In this document: positions 37,692 through 50,164 of the stretch, in pieces | How positions within the stretch are numbered: position 1 is the first letter of the stretch | How the letters are laid out: every line of letters begins with the position of its first letter | Source: Caprimulgus europaeus | Taxonomy: Eukaryota; Chordata; Aves; Caprimulgiformes; Caprimulgidae | Reading direction: 5' to 3' | Length of the DNA stretch: 64,000 nt | Assembly: GCA_907165065.1 (NCBI GenBank) | Contig: OU015526.1 | Coordinates: 70,207,723-70,271,722, forward strand | Position numbers and translations under genes: made by a program | The notes under the pieces: generated by a model | The model's input: only the letters and a program-made list of their open reading frames with translations | Databases searched by the model: none | Told to the model about the DNA's origin: nothing

Positions 37692-38452
37692 ACAGAATCA
37701 CAGAATCACAGAATATCAGGGATTGGAAGGGACCTCGAAAGATCATCCAGTCCAAGATGCAGGAACACCTAAATGAGATCACACAGGAAGGTGTCCAGGT
37801 GGGTCTTGAATGTCTCCAGAGAAGGAGACTCCACAACCTCCCAGGGCAGCCTGTTCCAGTGCTCTGTCACCCTCACAGTAAAGAAGTTTCTTCTCAAGTT
37901 TAAGCAGAACCTCCTGTGTTCCAGCTTGCAACCATTACCCCTTGTCCTATCACTGGACACCACTGAGAAGAGCCTGGCTCCATCCTCCTGATATTCACCC
38001 TTTATATATTTATAAACATTAATAAGGTCATCCCTCAGTCTCCTCTTCTCCAAGCTAAAGAGGCCCAGCTCCCTCAGTCTTTCCTCGTAAGAGAGTTGCT
38101 CCACTCCCTTAATAATTTTGGTGGCTCTGTGCTGGACTCTCTCAAGCAGTTCCCTGTTCTTCTTGAACTGTGAGGCCCAGAACTGGACACAATATTCCAG
38201 ATGTGGCCTCACCAGGGCAGAGTACAGGGGGAGGAGAACCTCTCTTGACCTACTAACCACACCCCTTCTAATGCACCCCAGGATGCCATTGGCCTTCCTG
38301 GCCACGGGAGCACAGTGCTGGCTCATGGTCATCCTGCTGTCCACCAGGACTCCCAGATCCCTTTCCCTTACAGTGCTCTCTAGTAGATCATTCCCCAACC
38401 TGTACTGGAACCTGGGGTTGTTCCTGCCCAGATGCAACACCCTACACTTGCA
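37692..38452 (-). mobile_element. CR1 LINE, 5'-truncated, relatively young
   Basis: The minus-strand copy ends at 37692 with the repeated ACAGAATC tail and GGGATTGGAAGGGACC in its 3' UTR. It runs about 760 bases to a 5' edge in the KCRVLHLGR coding segment. It closely resembles the corresponding part of the 46981 copy and the 51108 copy, so all three belong to one subfamily. A roughly 10-base deletion just after GTCCAA (near 37755) removes the C-run found in the others. Confidence 0.96.
37769..38452 (-). pseudogene. CR1 ORF2 C-terminal region, open but truncated
   Basis: About 227 codons of uninterrupted CR1 protein, from [23 protein letters not shown] to the C-terminal [24 protein letters not shown]. 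It includes the [42 protein letters not shown] block downstream of the RT catalytic core. The open frame continues upstream of the element to 38479 through flanking DNA, where the first few codons are not CR1. It lacks endonuclease and RT catalytic motifs and so has no autonomous function. Confidence 0.88.
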
Positions 38453-41284
38453 TGTAATGCTGAGAACTATATTAAACACAGCTAATGCTTCTTTGCATTT
38501 AAATAAGTTGTATTGACCGAGATGTTGTTTTCCAGTAGGCAGTACACCTACAAAAATCTGTTTTAATTACTAAGTTATGAAATAAAGAATGATACAATAC
38601 GACAGTCCAGCATTTGGAACATACTTTTAAAAACATATGCAGGAAAAGTCAAAACATGCCTAGAGCAGAATTTTGCCACAACGTTTATTAATTAGAAAAG
38701 CGAGATCTGATACGTGATTTGAGTATGCAGACCATGTGTCTTTCAGTGTGTCACAGCAGGTAGAATATTTTATAACCAGCTTGCCTTTCAGAAAGTGAAA
38801 CTTTAATAAGACAATGCCACACATCACTCTGTACAGTACTTGTGAATGATAAATGCATTTAATCAAACTGATCAACTTTCATTGACAGTATTATTAGCAT
38901 CATGAGATGAGCACGTAAACGGACATGTATGCAGACACGTTCCTTCTAGGATGTCAATGTTTTCACAGGCTGCTCATATAGCTGAACACTGAACTCCTTC
39001 TCAAACATTAAATTTCACCTGGAACAAGCAGACCACACTGTTTTAAATTGTTGACCTTAAATAGCTGATCATTAATGTGTCGGCCATTTGTCTGAAAATA
39101 CTAAAGTGGATTTTGGATGGCCTCCAGAAACTCAAAGAATTGTGTGTCAATGTAAAATGGATCATATATTTTTTCCAATGAGTCCAGTCTGTCAATTTCA
39201 TTATTTCTCTTCTTGCTGTGTGCCCAAGATATACATTATTCTTTTAAAACCTAAAGGTCAGCTTTAGGTGGTGCCAATTACACAGATAATTCACAAGAGC
39301 TGTACCTTCCCATTTGTTCTGTTATTTCTGCTGGCAATGTTAAAAATGAGTAACACTTACTGCTCTGTCCAGTATGGAGTTTCTGATTCACTCTGACAGG
39401 ATACCATTAGCAGTTATTCAGACTCTGGCTGGATATTAAATTTTGTTATATTATCTTTTAAGGTAATAGTGAATAATACTGAACAATTTCATTGGAGTAT
39501 TGCAAGCAACTCAGTTTCTTCTGATGTGAATGGAAGGCAACAATGTGCAAGAAGCCTCAACAAGACATAAAGCTCTCGCTCTGAAATAAGAATATTTAAA
39601 CCATAAAAATCAGTTAAAAATAATAATAGCTGCCTGTGCTATTTAAGCAACTAAGAGAGTCTACACTAACAAAGACATCTACAAAGATTTTGTTCTGTTG
39701 ATGTTGCAGGAAGATGAGAGTTCAAGCTCTCTTAAGCAGCATATTCAATTGAAAATATTTGACAATCAGAAAAGATTTTGGTCATGTCATCAACGTTGCA
39801 AAAACATCCCAGCAGACACAGTACGGTTGTGTCACATGCACTGCAAGTTCAATTGTTACTATATCCTACCTACTGTATTACATCAGAAAGGGACCATTTC
39901 ACACAGTAAAATTCCAAAGCAAGAATCTTAATCTTTACACTGTCAGAAGGCTAGCATCCTCCTAGGGTTCGATTGTAACAATAGGAACAGGCTGTAAATA
40001 CCTACCCACCTATTTAAATATAATGACTTTCAAAAGGTCCAATCTGCCTCTCAATATTGACATATTTTTAAAAAACTTGAAATTACTATTGTTTAAAAGG
40101 AAGATGCAGGATCAAAAGAAAACCAGCCAGGTAACTTCTCTAGACACTGAGGTACACAGTATAAAAAGAAGACTTAGAAACTTTTCTCAATTCTAATACT
40201 CTAACACCCCAAATAATTTTCTTGATAGTTTGTTGAAAATTCTGAAAAAAAGAACGCTACTTTGTTACCTGAAATGGCTTTCACTTATCAATCATACAAA
40301 AATAACCTGTTTTTACAGCAATTTAAACAAATTAGACACTTGTATGGAATACTCCTGACTTCTGGACCATGTAAAAGCTTTTGAAGAATAATTAAACCTG
40401 TTCATATAAAAAATATCAAATCATACCATGCCTAGGTGCATTCCTGAGTGCATTACATCAAATCCATTGCTTTCTTCTAAAGAAAGGAAAGACACATTCC
40501 TTCTTCAGAAATAGGTTCAATGAAAGAACTGGTACAATCCACAAATATTTTAGTCACCATGAAAAGCAACCCATGGTCTGCTCCCATATGTGTTATTTTT
40601 GTAACACACATTAAATTGGGGGCATACCTACTAATTCACATGTATGCATAAACATTTCCATCCTCTCAAATATACAGACTGTTGATACACCAGTTGACAC
40701 CAATAAGATAATGCACCAGAAATGTACAAGTAATCAGGTTATTAACTATTAAAGTTGGTAAGAATTTAAGACTCTAGGCTACTACCTGATTATTTTTCAT
40801 CTCTAATTCTAATAGATCTACAAAGACAGGTTTACAGCTAACTAATCCTTTAATCCCAACTTCTGTCCCAAAAGCTAGACACCTACATAATTTTGACATC
40901 CAACCAAGAGTAATTTCAAAGTATAGTTAACAAAATCAAGTGTTTCTGAAGCTTCTAAACCAATGTACTTCTATCAGGATGTTTATTTCACTAGACAGGT
41001 TATCTGAAATGATTTGTGATCAACAGTTAGCAAGACACTTCTGCAAGCAAGGGTTAATTTTAAAGTCTTGAGATTAGAGGAGATGTGTGAATGAGGTGCA
41101 GAAAAATCAGAGGCCCAAAAGCTTGCACTCATATTGATGACACTAAAGCATTTTTGCAAGAAGTGCTTACTTATGCTGACGCTTTGCAGAAAGACAGGAC
41201 AGGCAATGTGCAGGGAGAAAGCACATATTTCATTAGCATTGCATGTGTGCACCTGTACTGCCTGCACACTTGGACTACTTCTCA

Positions 41285-41285
<1 letters not shown>

Positions 41286-41343
<58 letters not shown>
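41286..41343. repeat. (TA)29 microsatellite
   Basis: Fifty-eight bases of uninterrupted TA dinucleotide, followed within 10 bases by a T-run. Overlapping open frames that read YIYIYI are artefacts of this repeat. Length is likely to be polymorphic. Confidence 0.97.
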
Positions 41344-41347
<4 letters not shown>

Positions 41348-42058
41348 CTTTTTTTTTTTCATGAACTACAACTCAGCTTGCAAAAGGTGCATGAGAAGTA
41401 CACAACCACCATGTGAGCTTTTATGTTTTAAGTAATAACTGCATTACACAGAGTCGTTGCAAACCGTTAGCTCACTGACATCAGTTTCTCTGCATTCTTC
41501 CAGTCAAATACAGACTCATTCTGAACTTGCTATATATTATTATGAAACTGTAAAGGTAAGATGTGGCTTCCAGAAAGGTGACAGAAAAAAACAATGTTAT
41601 GTAAAACTATGCAAGACCTTCATTGATTTTCATCAGTTTTGCATTGCTGGAAGCAAGGTAGTGAGGCAGCAGGAATATCTAATCAGTAGGGAAAGGCATT
41701 TCTGTCATTCTTTAACAGTACAGTTCCCAGGATATTTGGGGAAGAAAATGGTGGGAAAAAAAACAACCATGAAAATACTGCAGGAAGCGGAGGGCAGGGA
41801 AAAAACAAACCAACCAACCAGAAATAATTGATATGTGCATTAAAAACTGTGGCTTATAAACTTTGAAGAAACAATATTACTGCCTCTGGCTCTGGGAAGA
41901 TGAAGTCAAGCAGCACATCAAGAGAACCCGGTCAGGAGTGAACCAGGGTTCCTGGAGGAGACCATGGGCAAAGCAAAAACATAAGACCTCCATGCAGATC
42001 ACATCATCTAGATATGCTGACTTCTCAGGATCCAACAGGATCAGGAAGAAGGCTTTTA

Positions 42059-42088
42059 CCTCTTGTTGTAACAAGAGGCAAGCTTGCC
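42059..42088. repeat. Two overlapping palindromes
   Basis: CCTCTTGTT and AACAAGAGG form 9-bp arms around a 2-base spacer (42059-42078). The perfect 12-bp palindrome GGCAAGCTTGCC (42077-42088) overlaps its end by two bases. Confidence 0.85.
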
Positions 42089-43650
42089 TAGGTTTTTAAT
42101 GCAGCAAAATAAGATTTAGCCTGAATCCTCATGGAAGCACAATAAAACTGTTTCTCCTTGTCCAACTTCTATGGCTAGGAAAAAAGCAATGCAAATGTTT
42201 TCCTTAATTGAGAAAAATGTATTTCATTACATAGCATGAAGATTTCTGTCTCAAGACTATTTTAAGTGGTTTAATTTCTAGCTTGCTATCAAATCAGTAT
42301 AATTTTGGGTTATGAAAATAGGAAATTACTATAAGATAAGCAACAGTGACATCAGTACCCCCCTCACCTCCTCTCCCCAGTCTGGAGAACATATTTCCTC
42401 AACACTTCTGTCAAGTGTGCGCATGTATACTGATCTTTCTTATACTTAAATCTATTTATTAATTATTAATTTCAAGTCAAAGAACTGATTTGATTTTCCC
42501 TTCTTTGGTAACCAAATCCCCAGCCAGACAAGAGACAGCAGTCAGGTTCTCTGGCCAGGTTTACCGGCGATAAGTCTCCACTGTTACTGTAGTTTGCCTG
42601 GTTGTAACGCTCAGCTGGGAGCATGTGTTCCTACAGGCTTTCTGAAATATTAATACACAAAATTGTTCTGAGGTTTCTGATAGCAGCAGATTGGCTTCTC
42701 TGCGGTTTTCTGATTAGAGGTGTATTGGTGATTCCGAGAAGCCAGTGGCGCCGAAATGGGTTAAACCTAATAAGGTTTTGAAAGCTGATAGCATTATTTA
42801 AGAGGGCTCAGAGTCACAAAGCTACAGACCTGGCTGACCCCAGCAAATTACAGTGTTTGTTAATGTTCTGTTATAGACATCTTCTAGTCAACCAAAAGCA
42901 GATATATTAAGTGAAAAATTGACTTGTGGTTCACAAAGATAGGCTAGCCTTTCTGCCTTGTTTTTGACAACTGCTCGACTTAGATGTACAGGAGGGGCAT
43001 CATGGCTTCTGTTTTTACCAGGGCTCCTGGGAATGCAACCTTCAAAAACATTAACTTCAGATTCCAACTAAAGAAACATAATTGCCTTAAAATCTTTATA
43101 ATCATAATCTTACACAATATATGCCCCTTGGGAAATTTAAAAACAATTTAAGGAATGGAAGGCACGGGAAAAATCCTTTTACTCTGAGCATGATGATTAT
43201 AATCATTTAAGCTTTAGAATCAGTGCAACTGGAATATAAAGAAAGAATGACTTAAAAAAGCACTAAAATTTATATTGTGCTTTCAGAATCAATGTTAATT
43301 AAATGAAGTGGTGGCCAACTCACGGTGTTTTAAACTCAATCTTCTTACTAAACATTTAATGACAATAAGTTGGCTTAGGAACATTTCTTGCAGTCTTTCA
43401 TGGATGGTTTTACTGAAATTCTGTTTCCAACCAGGACAATCTGACAGCTTTATGAATCCAGCAACTGAACAGGGAAAAGGGATTTTCATCGTTACTAAGT
43501 CTAAACTAATGCAAACAATGAAAAGAGGTAAGAGTCTCATGACTCCTCTTATAATCTTGTTATGGTCTGAAGAAGGCATCTGAATTCCCCTGTGTCCTCT
43601 ATTCAGTAATGAAAATGCTTTCCTAGGCATAGGCCAACATGAATTAGAAG

Positions 43651-43713
43651 AGGGGGATTTGACTAGATGATCTTTCGAGGTCCCTTCCAATCCCTGACAT
43701 TCTGTGATTCTGT
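43651..43713 (+). mobile_element. CR1 LINE tail fragment
   Basis: About 63 bases of the plus-strand CR1 3' UTR and tail: GACTAGATGATCTTTCGAGG, GTCCCTTCCAATCCCTGAC, then ATTCTGTGATTCTGTGA. It matches the young subfamily present at 37692, 46981 and 51108, in opposite orientation. A very short copy. Confidence 0.92.
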
Positions 43714-45450
43714 GAGATGAAGACTGGGCAAAACAGGAATAAAGGTGCAAGATGTCACTGGTGCAAACCTCAGGTTATGAGTTAACTGATGTTCTTGAGA
43801 TAGAAACTATAATGCTTCTTCTACTCAATGACTATAGTATCAGCTGCACCATTTGTTCACCAAGACGGTTTGCTGAAGTTCAATTTATAACTTTTATTAC
43901 AAAACAATCATCTGAGTCTAGGCAAGGCCAAACATTTAATTTTAGTAGATTTTCAGGCCCAAGAACCTTGCAGTCCTGATAGGACTGCCTGAAGAAGCTA
44001 ATCCCTCAAAGCAAAGGCAATATTTTCAGGGAGCAACGTGGGTACTGGCCAAAGTCACTTTTCTTTGACAGTTCTTCTGGGGACATGATAAAGGTGGCAC
44101 AATTAGCCTCAGTAAGGAAGCTTTCCGCCTAGCTCTTAAAATGGCCTCTCTTATTCCATGGTAAATTTTAGGGGAAGGGACCTTAGCCCATTGGAGGCAG
44201 TATAAACACTCTCATAGACTTCAAAGTGAGACCCAGGAAGTCAGTTCTTTTTATTTTTATTACTACTCTATATAAAAATTAAAAACCAGAAAAATATCTA
44301 AATAATCCATAATTTGTCTCATCAATATGTAGGAAAGGATCTGCTCCTATGTTACCTGTGTTTAGAGACCCCTCCAATTCCAAAAGCTAAGATAAAAGTG
44401 TCAAGAATACATTATTTTCAGAAAAAAAAATAAAGACACTCAAAAAAGCCCCATGCTACAAGTGAAAACTGAGCACTGCCAATTTGGCATTGCATAAAAA
44501 TTTAGAGAAAAAAAAATAACCAATTACATGGAAAACCTTGGAATCAAACTACTGTTATTCAATCATCCTGATTTTCATATAATTATAAGTTTCAGTAGCA
44601 GGTCCACTTCTGAGCATGTAAAACCAGCAGGATAATGCCACAATGAAAGATGAGATACATGTGTTGACACACTGTTCAATGAGTGACTTGTCGCTCCTCC
44701 AGGTTGCAAATTGTTGACTAAGCAGTGAGAGTAAAAAAAACTAATTGCCTTTCTCTTCTTCAAGTCTTAACTCTGCAAAGTGTTCTTCCTCCGATTTTAA
44801 AAATGTTTTTCTCCCTTCTCCTACTACTGATGGATAAAATTAAGACTGCCTTGTTGGTGATGGCACCTTAAAATTTAGTACCACTTTGAGACAATGCAAT
44901 ACATTTCAGTGACTATCAAATGAAGTATAAAACCTGAAATCTAATTAAAGAGAAGCTGTTTGATTAAACAGCTTATTTTGTATGAAATACATTTAGAGGT
45001 TTATATATAAACCAGTTGATTTTGTCTATTCCTGCCTAAAAAATATGCACTGTCAGCATATGACTGTAGATTTTGACTCCCGGTTCATAACCACAAGGGA
45101 CACTCTACAGATCTAGTACTGTGAGCTAGTATAATGGCAAAAAACAAGAAAAAAAAGAACTTTATGGGAATACGATAAGAAAAGTCCCACACCATTCCTC
45201 TTAAGGCTTACTATAGGATTATATCAGGATTTTTTTTTCTTTTTATCTTCATAAAAATCAGAACCTAACAGGGAAATCATGAAAGATAATGTAAGTGAAT
45301 TAACAATTCAAGGAGAGGATAACCTCGTGGTTTAATCCTGAATTCCTGAATGCCTGAAGGCCTACTATGTTATCTGCACAAATTAGACAGTGGCACTTTC
45401 ATGTGTAACTCCTGATTTGTGATAAAAGTTTTCTCTTGAGAGAGGCTCAA

Positions 45451-45510
45451 GTTCAATAATTTCATGTATTTTTACATGAAGTTCAATAACTTCATGTATT
45501 TTTACATGAA
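45451..45510. repeat. Tandem duplication of a hairpin-bearing 30-mer
   Basis: Two adjacent 30-base copies (45451-45480 and 45481-45510) differ at one position (T versus C at the tenth base). Each contains the perfect inverted repeat TTCATGTA-TTTT-TACATGAA. Confidence 0.95.
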
Positions 45511-45886
45511 GTAGACGTTATGTGAATAGATAAGGTATAATTCAAACAAGGACCAGGTAGCAAGACAACTTTTATAGGTTACACAGCCAAGCTAACATGG
45601 ATAATCTTTGCCTGACAAGCCTTTAATTATTTTAAGTAAAATAGAATAACTTCAGCAAAAATAAAGGCAGGATGCTTCCCTCTGTGCTATAGCTCAGCAT
45701 AATTAGGATTCTCTGGACAGATGGGATAAACAGGATTAAGAGGTCTCAGGCAGAGGAATGATGTGAATCCAGCTCTTGTATTTGGAGACGGTTTAAGCAT
45801 TAAAATACTATATAAAAATCATTCCCACTCAGTGATGAGTTAACAGAGGGATAGCTGTTGTAGTTAAGGTCCAAGAACCTGTGGTA

Positions 45887-45910
45887 AATAAATAAACAAA
45901 TTTATTTATT
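45887..45910. repeat. Perfect inverted repeat, 10-bp arms
   Basis: AATAAATAAA (45887-45896) pairs with TTTATTTATT (45901-45910) around CAAA. It is very AT-rich, so chance is a fair explanation. Confidence 0.85.
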
Positions 45911-46980
45911 CTAAAAAATATAACATTGCAAGGTCTGGCAGCAGTGTTGAAGCATTTCCAGGAAGCAGAATCTTGTAGCACAAATCCCTGCAATGGCTGA
46001 ATATGTTGCTTTTAAAACATAAGTTTAAAGCACTTTCTAAGTTTTGAAGGTGCCTATCTGCCATGGAAAAAAGGGAAAAATTAGATTAGGAACTGAAGAT
46101 TTCCTTAGGCATCTTTCTAAGAGAATAGACACATCTTGCTCAAGGTGAACAGATAATTTATTTGATTTTCATGGCGGAAAGAAGAGAAAGAAAACAGATT
46201 TGTTGAGTGAAGTTTACTATTTTCTTCACAAATGTATAAAGACAGGAATGAATATATTGGCATGTTTTAGGTTCTCAAGAAGTGCAAAGTTTTCATAAAA
46301 CATAGAAATCATTAGAAAATATTTAGCAAAATCTTTTTTGTCATTCTTTTTCTTTTCATCCTTCTATGGCTGAACTTTACAAAGAGCATGGCTGTTTCTC
46401 CACTGCAGCACATGAGTAGTTAGGCAAAGGAAAAAAAAGATGGAAATGCATGTAGGTCAATAAAAAGCATAAAGACTTGCACATGCAGCACATACTCCCT
46501 AAATGGACAGCAAAGGAAAGTAGACTGTGAATCTTAATCTGTAAGTATAAACAGCTTTAGAAAGGTTCACTAAAGGGTATGCTTGCATTGCAAACGACAG
46601 TACAGATCAAAATAACAGGATCTCTCTTGTTCCCAGAAAGAACTGCAATGAACTGATTGCAATTTCACTTTGAGGTCACCTCTGGTCTCTGTTGTCTTCC
46701 TTAATATGAGTATTACTCAATAACCACTGTGATGCTAGTGACAATATCCCATCAGTATTGCAAAATTCTCAGTGCAATCTCTGCTTGATGTCTGAAAATA
46801 TGTGTGCATTCATTGACAGGGAAAAAAAATTTCAAAGCATACTAGATTTATATAGCACCTTTTAACCTAAAGGATTTCAATAAGTTTCGGAAACTACATG
46901 CCTTTAGCAGACTTAAAATATAAATCACCACTGGGATGGTTTGCAACAGCTCAGGAGCATGCAAAACACTAGTCACAGTA

Positions 46981-48768
46981 CCACAGAATCACAGAATGTC
47001 AGGGACTGGAAGGGACCTCAAAAGATCATCCAGTCCAACCCCCCTGCAAGAGCAGGAACACCTACATGCGATCACACAGGAAGGCGTCCAGGCAGGTCTT
47101 GAATGTCTCCAGAGGAGACTCCACAACCTCCCAGGGCAGCCTGTTCCAGTGCTCTGTTACTCTCACAGTAAAGAAGCTCCTTCTCAAGTTTAAGCAGAAC
47201 CTCCTGTATTCCAGCTTGCACCCATTGTCCCTTGTCCTATCATTGCACACCACTGTGAAGAGCCTGGCTCCATCCTCCCGACACTCATCCTTTACATATT
47301 TATAAACATTAATGAGGTCACCCCTCAGTCTCCTCTTCTCCAAGCTAAAGAGGCCCAGCTGCCTCAGCCTTTCCTCATAAGGGAGATGCTCCACTCCCTT
47401 AATCATCTTGGTGGCTCTGTGCTGGACTCTCTCAAGCAGTTCCCTGTCCTTCTTGAACTGCGGGGCCCAGAACTGGACACAATATTCCAGATGCGGCCTC
47501 ACCAGGGCAGAGTACAGGGGGAGGAGAACCTCTCTTGACCTACTAACCACACCCCTTCTAATGCACCCCAGGATGCCATTGGCCTTCCTGGCCACAAGGG
47601 CACAGTGCTGGCTCATGGTCATCCTGCTGTCCACCAGGACTCCCAGATCCCTTTCCCCTGCACTGGTCTCTAGTAGATCATTTCCCAACCTATACTGGAA
47701 CCTGGGGTTGTTCCTGCCCAGATGCAACACCCTACACTTGTCCTTATTATATTTCATTAAGTTTTTCCCCGCCCAGCTCTCCAGCCTGTCCAGGTCTCTC
47801 TGGATGGCAGCACAGCCTTCTGGTGTGTCAGCCACTCCTCCCAGCTTTGTATCATCAGCAAACTTGCTGACAGTGCCCTCTGTTCTCTCATCCAGGTCAT
47901 TTATGAATATATTGACTAGTACTGGTCCCAGTACTGACCCTTGAGGGACTCCACTAGACACAGGTCTCCAACTGGACTCTGCCCCATTGACCACCACTCT
48001 CTGACTTCTCCCCACCAGCCAGTTCACAGTCCATCTCACTACCTGATCATCTAATCCACACTTCCTCAATTTGGCAGCGAAGGTGCTGTGGGAGACCGTG
48101 TTAAATGCTTTGCTGAAATCAAGATAGACCACATCCACTGCTCTACCATCATCTAGCCACCTGACTGTGTCTTCAGAAAAGTCTAGAAGGTTGGTCAAGC
48201 ACGACTTCCCCTTGGTGAAGCTGTGCTGACTGCCCCTAATGACCTTCTTATCCTTGATATGCCTAGAGATGGCACCAAGGATAAGTCGTTCCATCACCTT
48301 CCCAGGGATGGAGGTGAGGCTGACCGATTTGTAGTTACCTGGGTCTTCCTTCTTGCCCTTTTTAAAGACTGGAGTGACATTTGCTTTCCTCCAGTCCTCA
48401 GGCACCTCTCCTGTTCCCCATGACTTCGTAAAGATGATGGAGAGTGGTCTAGCAATGACTTCAGCCAGCTCCTTCAACACCCGTGGGTGCATCCCATCTG
48501 GACCCATAGATTTATGGATGTCCAGATTGCTTAACTGGTCCCTAACCCAGTCATCATCAACCAAGGCAAACTCCTTTATTGTCCTGACTTCCTCTAGGGC
48601 CCTAGGGGTATGGAGCTCCTCAGGACAGCTTCCGGCAGAGTAGACAGAGGCAAAGAAGGCATTCAATAGCTCTGCCTTCTCTGTATCTTCTGTCACCAGG
48701 GCACCCACCTCATTCATCAGTGGGCCTACATTGCCTCTAGTGTTAGTTTTATCTGCTATGTATAGCTG
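46981..48768 (-). mobile_element. CR1 LINE, best-preserved copy
   Basis: A 1.8-kb minus-strand copy ends at 46981 with the CACAGAATCACAGAATG tail. It has a 3' UTR with GGGACTGGAAGGGACC and a single unbroken frame spanning the RT domain and C-terminus. Its 5' edge lies near 48768, just before the NVGPLMNE segment that separates endonuclease from RT. The endonuclease domain and ORF1 are absent, so it cannot move on its own. It is the youngest-looking LINE here. No convincing target duplication was found. Confidence 0.97.
47062..48717 (-). CDS. CR1 ORF2 fragment: reverse transcriptase, frame intact
   Basis: An uninterrupted 551-codon frame encodes the RT and C-terminal region of a CR1 LINE protein. 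In an active element this enzyme copies the element's RNA at a nicked genomic site. Visible landmarks are [15 protein letters not shown] (about residues 67-81), NVTPVFKKG (113-121), [13 protein letters not shown] (162-174), motif A YLDFSKAF (198-205), motif [12 protein letters not shown] (255-265), the catalytic FADD (286-289) and the C-terminal [14 protein letters not shown] block. Motif A is followed by NTVSH, where DTVPH is usual, and F is replaced by V after GPVL, so some decay exists. The chosen Met lies inside the original ORF2 and is not a real start. The endonuclease domain is missing and no promoter is seen, so host expression is unlikely. Confidence 0.85.
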   Translation of the reverse strand: MNEVGALVTEDTEKAELLNAFFASVYSAGSCPEELHTPRALEEVRTIKEFALVDDDWVRDQLSNLDIHKSMGPDGMHPRVLKELAEVIARPLSIIFTKSWGTGEVPEDWRKANVTPVFKKGKKEDPGNYKSVSLTSIPGKVMERLILGAISRHIKDKKVIRGSQHSFTKGKSCLTNLLDFSEDTVRWLDDGRAVDVVYLDFSKAFNTVSHSTFAAKLRKCGLDDQVVRWTVNWLVGRSQRVVVNGAESSWRPVSSGVPQGSVLGPVLVNIFINDLDERTEGTVSKFADDTKLGGVADTPEGCAAIQRDLDRLESWAGKNLMKYNKDKCRVLHLGRNNPRFQYRLGNDLLETSAGERDLGVLVDSRMTMSQHCALVARKANGILGCIRRGVVSRSREVLLPLYSALVRPHLEYCVQFWAPQFKKDRELLERVQHRATKMIKGVEHLPYEERLRQLGLFSLEKRRLRGDLINVYKYVKDECREDGARLFTVVCNDRTRDNGCKLEYRRFCLNLRRSFFTVRVTEHWNRLPWEVVESPLETFKTCLDAFLCDRM

Positions 48769-50164
48769 TAGTCAACAGTTTGCTTGCTCGTATATGGGGA
48801 TGGCAGTGGTGGTTTATTTAGATTAAATATTTTTTAAAAAAAATTTTTACAAATTTTTTACCTCACTTCTACAAAAAGTGAAGTAAAAGTTTTCTTATCC
48901 ATGCTAAAGAAATAAGTTCATTATTTCTTCCCGTAAGCACTCAAAGTTATTTATATCATATTCAATCAATTTCCCTTTGAAGGATGAAAGCGACAGTCAG
49001 GTTTGTCTGAATGAGGATCCAGAGTTCCAGAAAGTCTGGAGATAAGATGTAGTGTTCAGTAGTATGGATGCAATTCAACTGTATTAAATTAACTTCTCTC
49101 AATATTCATACTAATAGAAGAACAATGTCAGTATCATTCTTTCAATCTTATCAATCCCCAGTTCTTTTAAGGTATCTGTTTAGTTCTCTGATGGCTCTTG
49201 TTCCTACTTTTTTTATTGTCAGCTCCAAAGATGTCACCAGCTTCAGTTCTGTGGAGTGGTAATGAAACTGTAAATGATCTGGTTGAGGGTGCTATATCCT
49301 AATTAAAAAAAGCAGCTGTATGTAGTAGAATTGTCCAATATTGATCAACTTCTAAGTTAGCATTACATTATTGATATTATTACTGCAGATATTAAGTGAA
49401 TGCTAAATAGTGAGAACTGTGAGTTAAAAGGTCAGAAATTCAAAGTTAACACTAGAAGAGCACTTTTAAATAGACATCAAGTACCAAAAAAAAAAAAAAA
49501 AAAAAAAAGCACTCTGGATCAAAGGGCTAAATTTAAGTATCCTTTAAATATTGCTATGAATTAAATTCATCATTAGAATTAAGGTCATACTTAACTGGTT
49601 TTGCTACATTAGACTCAAAACTTTCTGTGTTTAAGTGTCTCTTTGCCTATCCCTCAGCTGAAGCCAGAAAATAACCCTATTTCTTTATAAAGACCATTTT
49701 AAGCAATCTGTCCTAGCAGTTAGACACAGCAACACACAGCTTTAAAAGCAGAGAATTATACTACTTTTGTGGAATTACCTGGTTAGCAATGAATTCAACG
49801 TTGTTTTTTTTTTAAACCCTTCATCATAGGATTGTATATTACAAGTGAAAAAATGAAAATGTTTAGAGAGATAAAAAAAGATCAGTCATCCTCTACTGAT
49901 CTGCAAAATGTATGGTTTGAAATACTCATTTTGGAATCCAGCACTGTGTTTCTCCTTTGCTGCAAACCAAAGGCAACGTTATAACCGGGCATGGTACAAT
50001 GAATTACCCTTAGTGTTATTCAAATATGCTTCAGATTACCAAAATGGATAAAGAAAAAATTGTATATAAGCTTGTATATAAGCTGGTGAAACCACCGACA
50101 AACATGAAATAAAGTCTGCAGAGAGCATTGATTGGCCCCAGATATTTTACTCATCGAAACTGCA
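48769..50164. other. AT-rich unique block, no gene seen
   Basis: No gene recognised; the main feature is a 23-base poly-A run at 49486-49508. Confidence 0.6.
49486..49508. repeat. Poly-A tract (23)
   Basis: Twenty-three consecutive A. The sequence upstream is AT-rich and not recognisable as a retrocopy. Confidence 0.88.

Larger units (their letters stand above)
38453..43650. other. AT-rich unique block, no gene seen
   Basis: No gene recognised. It contains a long TA microsatellite (41286-41343), a pair of adjoining palindromes (42059-42088) and a patch with several CpGs (42540-42830). The open frames at 41457-41831 and 41863-42099 have no recognisable domain. Confidence 0.6.
43714..46980. 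other. AT-rich unique block, no gene seen
   Basis: No gene recognised. It contains a 30-bp tandem duplication that includes a hairpin (45451-45510) and an inverted repeat at 45887-45910. Confidence 0.6.

Noticed and set aside
39963..39985. GGTTCGATT, resembling a tRNA B-box
   Set aside because: No A-box or cloverleaf can be drawn around it.
41091..41435. 114-codon frame with a YIYIYI stretch
   Set aside because: Created by translation of the TA microsatellite.
41863..42099. 78-codon frame rich in basic residues
   Set aside because: No family recognised and the antisense strand is also open; composition alone can explain it.
42746..42760. TGGCGCCGAAATGGG, resembling a tRNA-Lys primer-binding site
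   Set aside because: It matches only about 11 bases loosely, with no LTR end, partner LTR or gag-like sequence around it.
48855..48895. Imperfect inverted repeat TTTTACCTCACTT / AAGTGAAGTAAAA
   Set aside because: It has a central mismatch and lies in a T/A-rich stretch; not clearly above chance.
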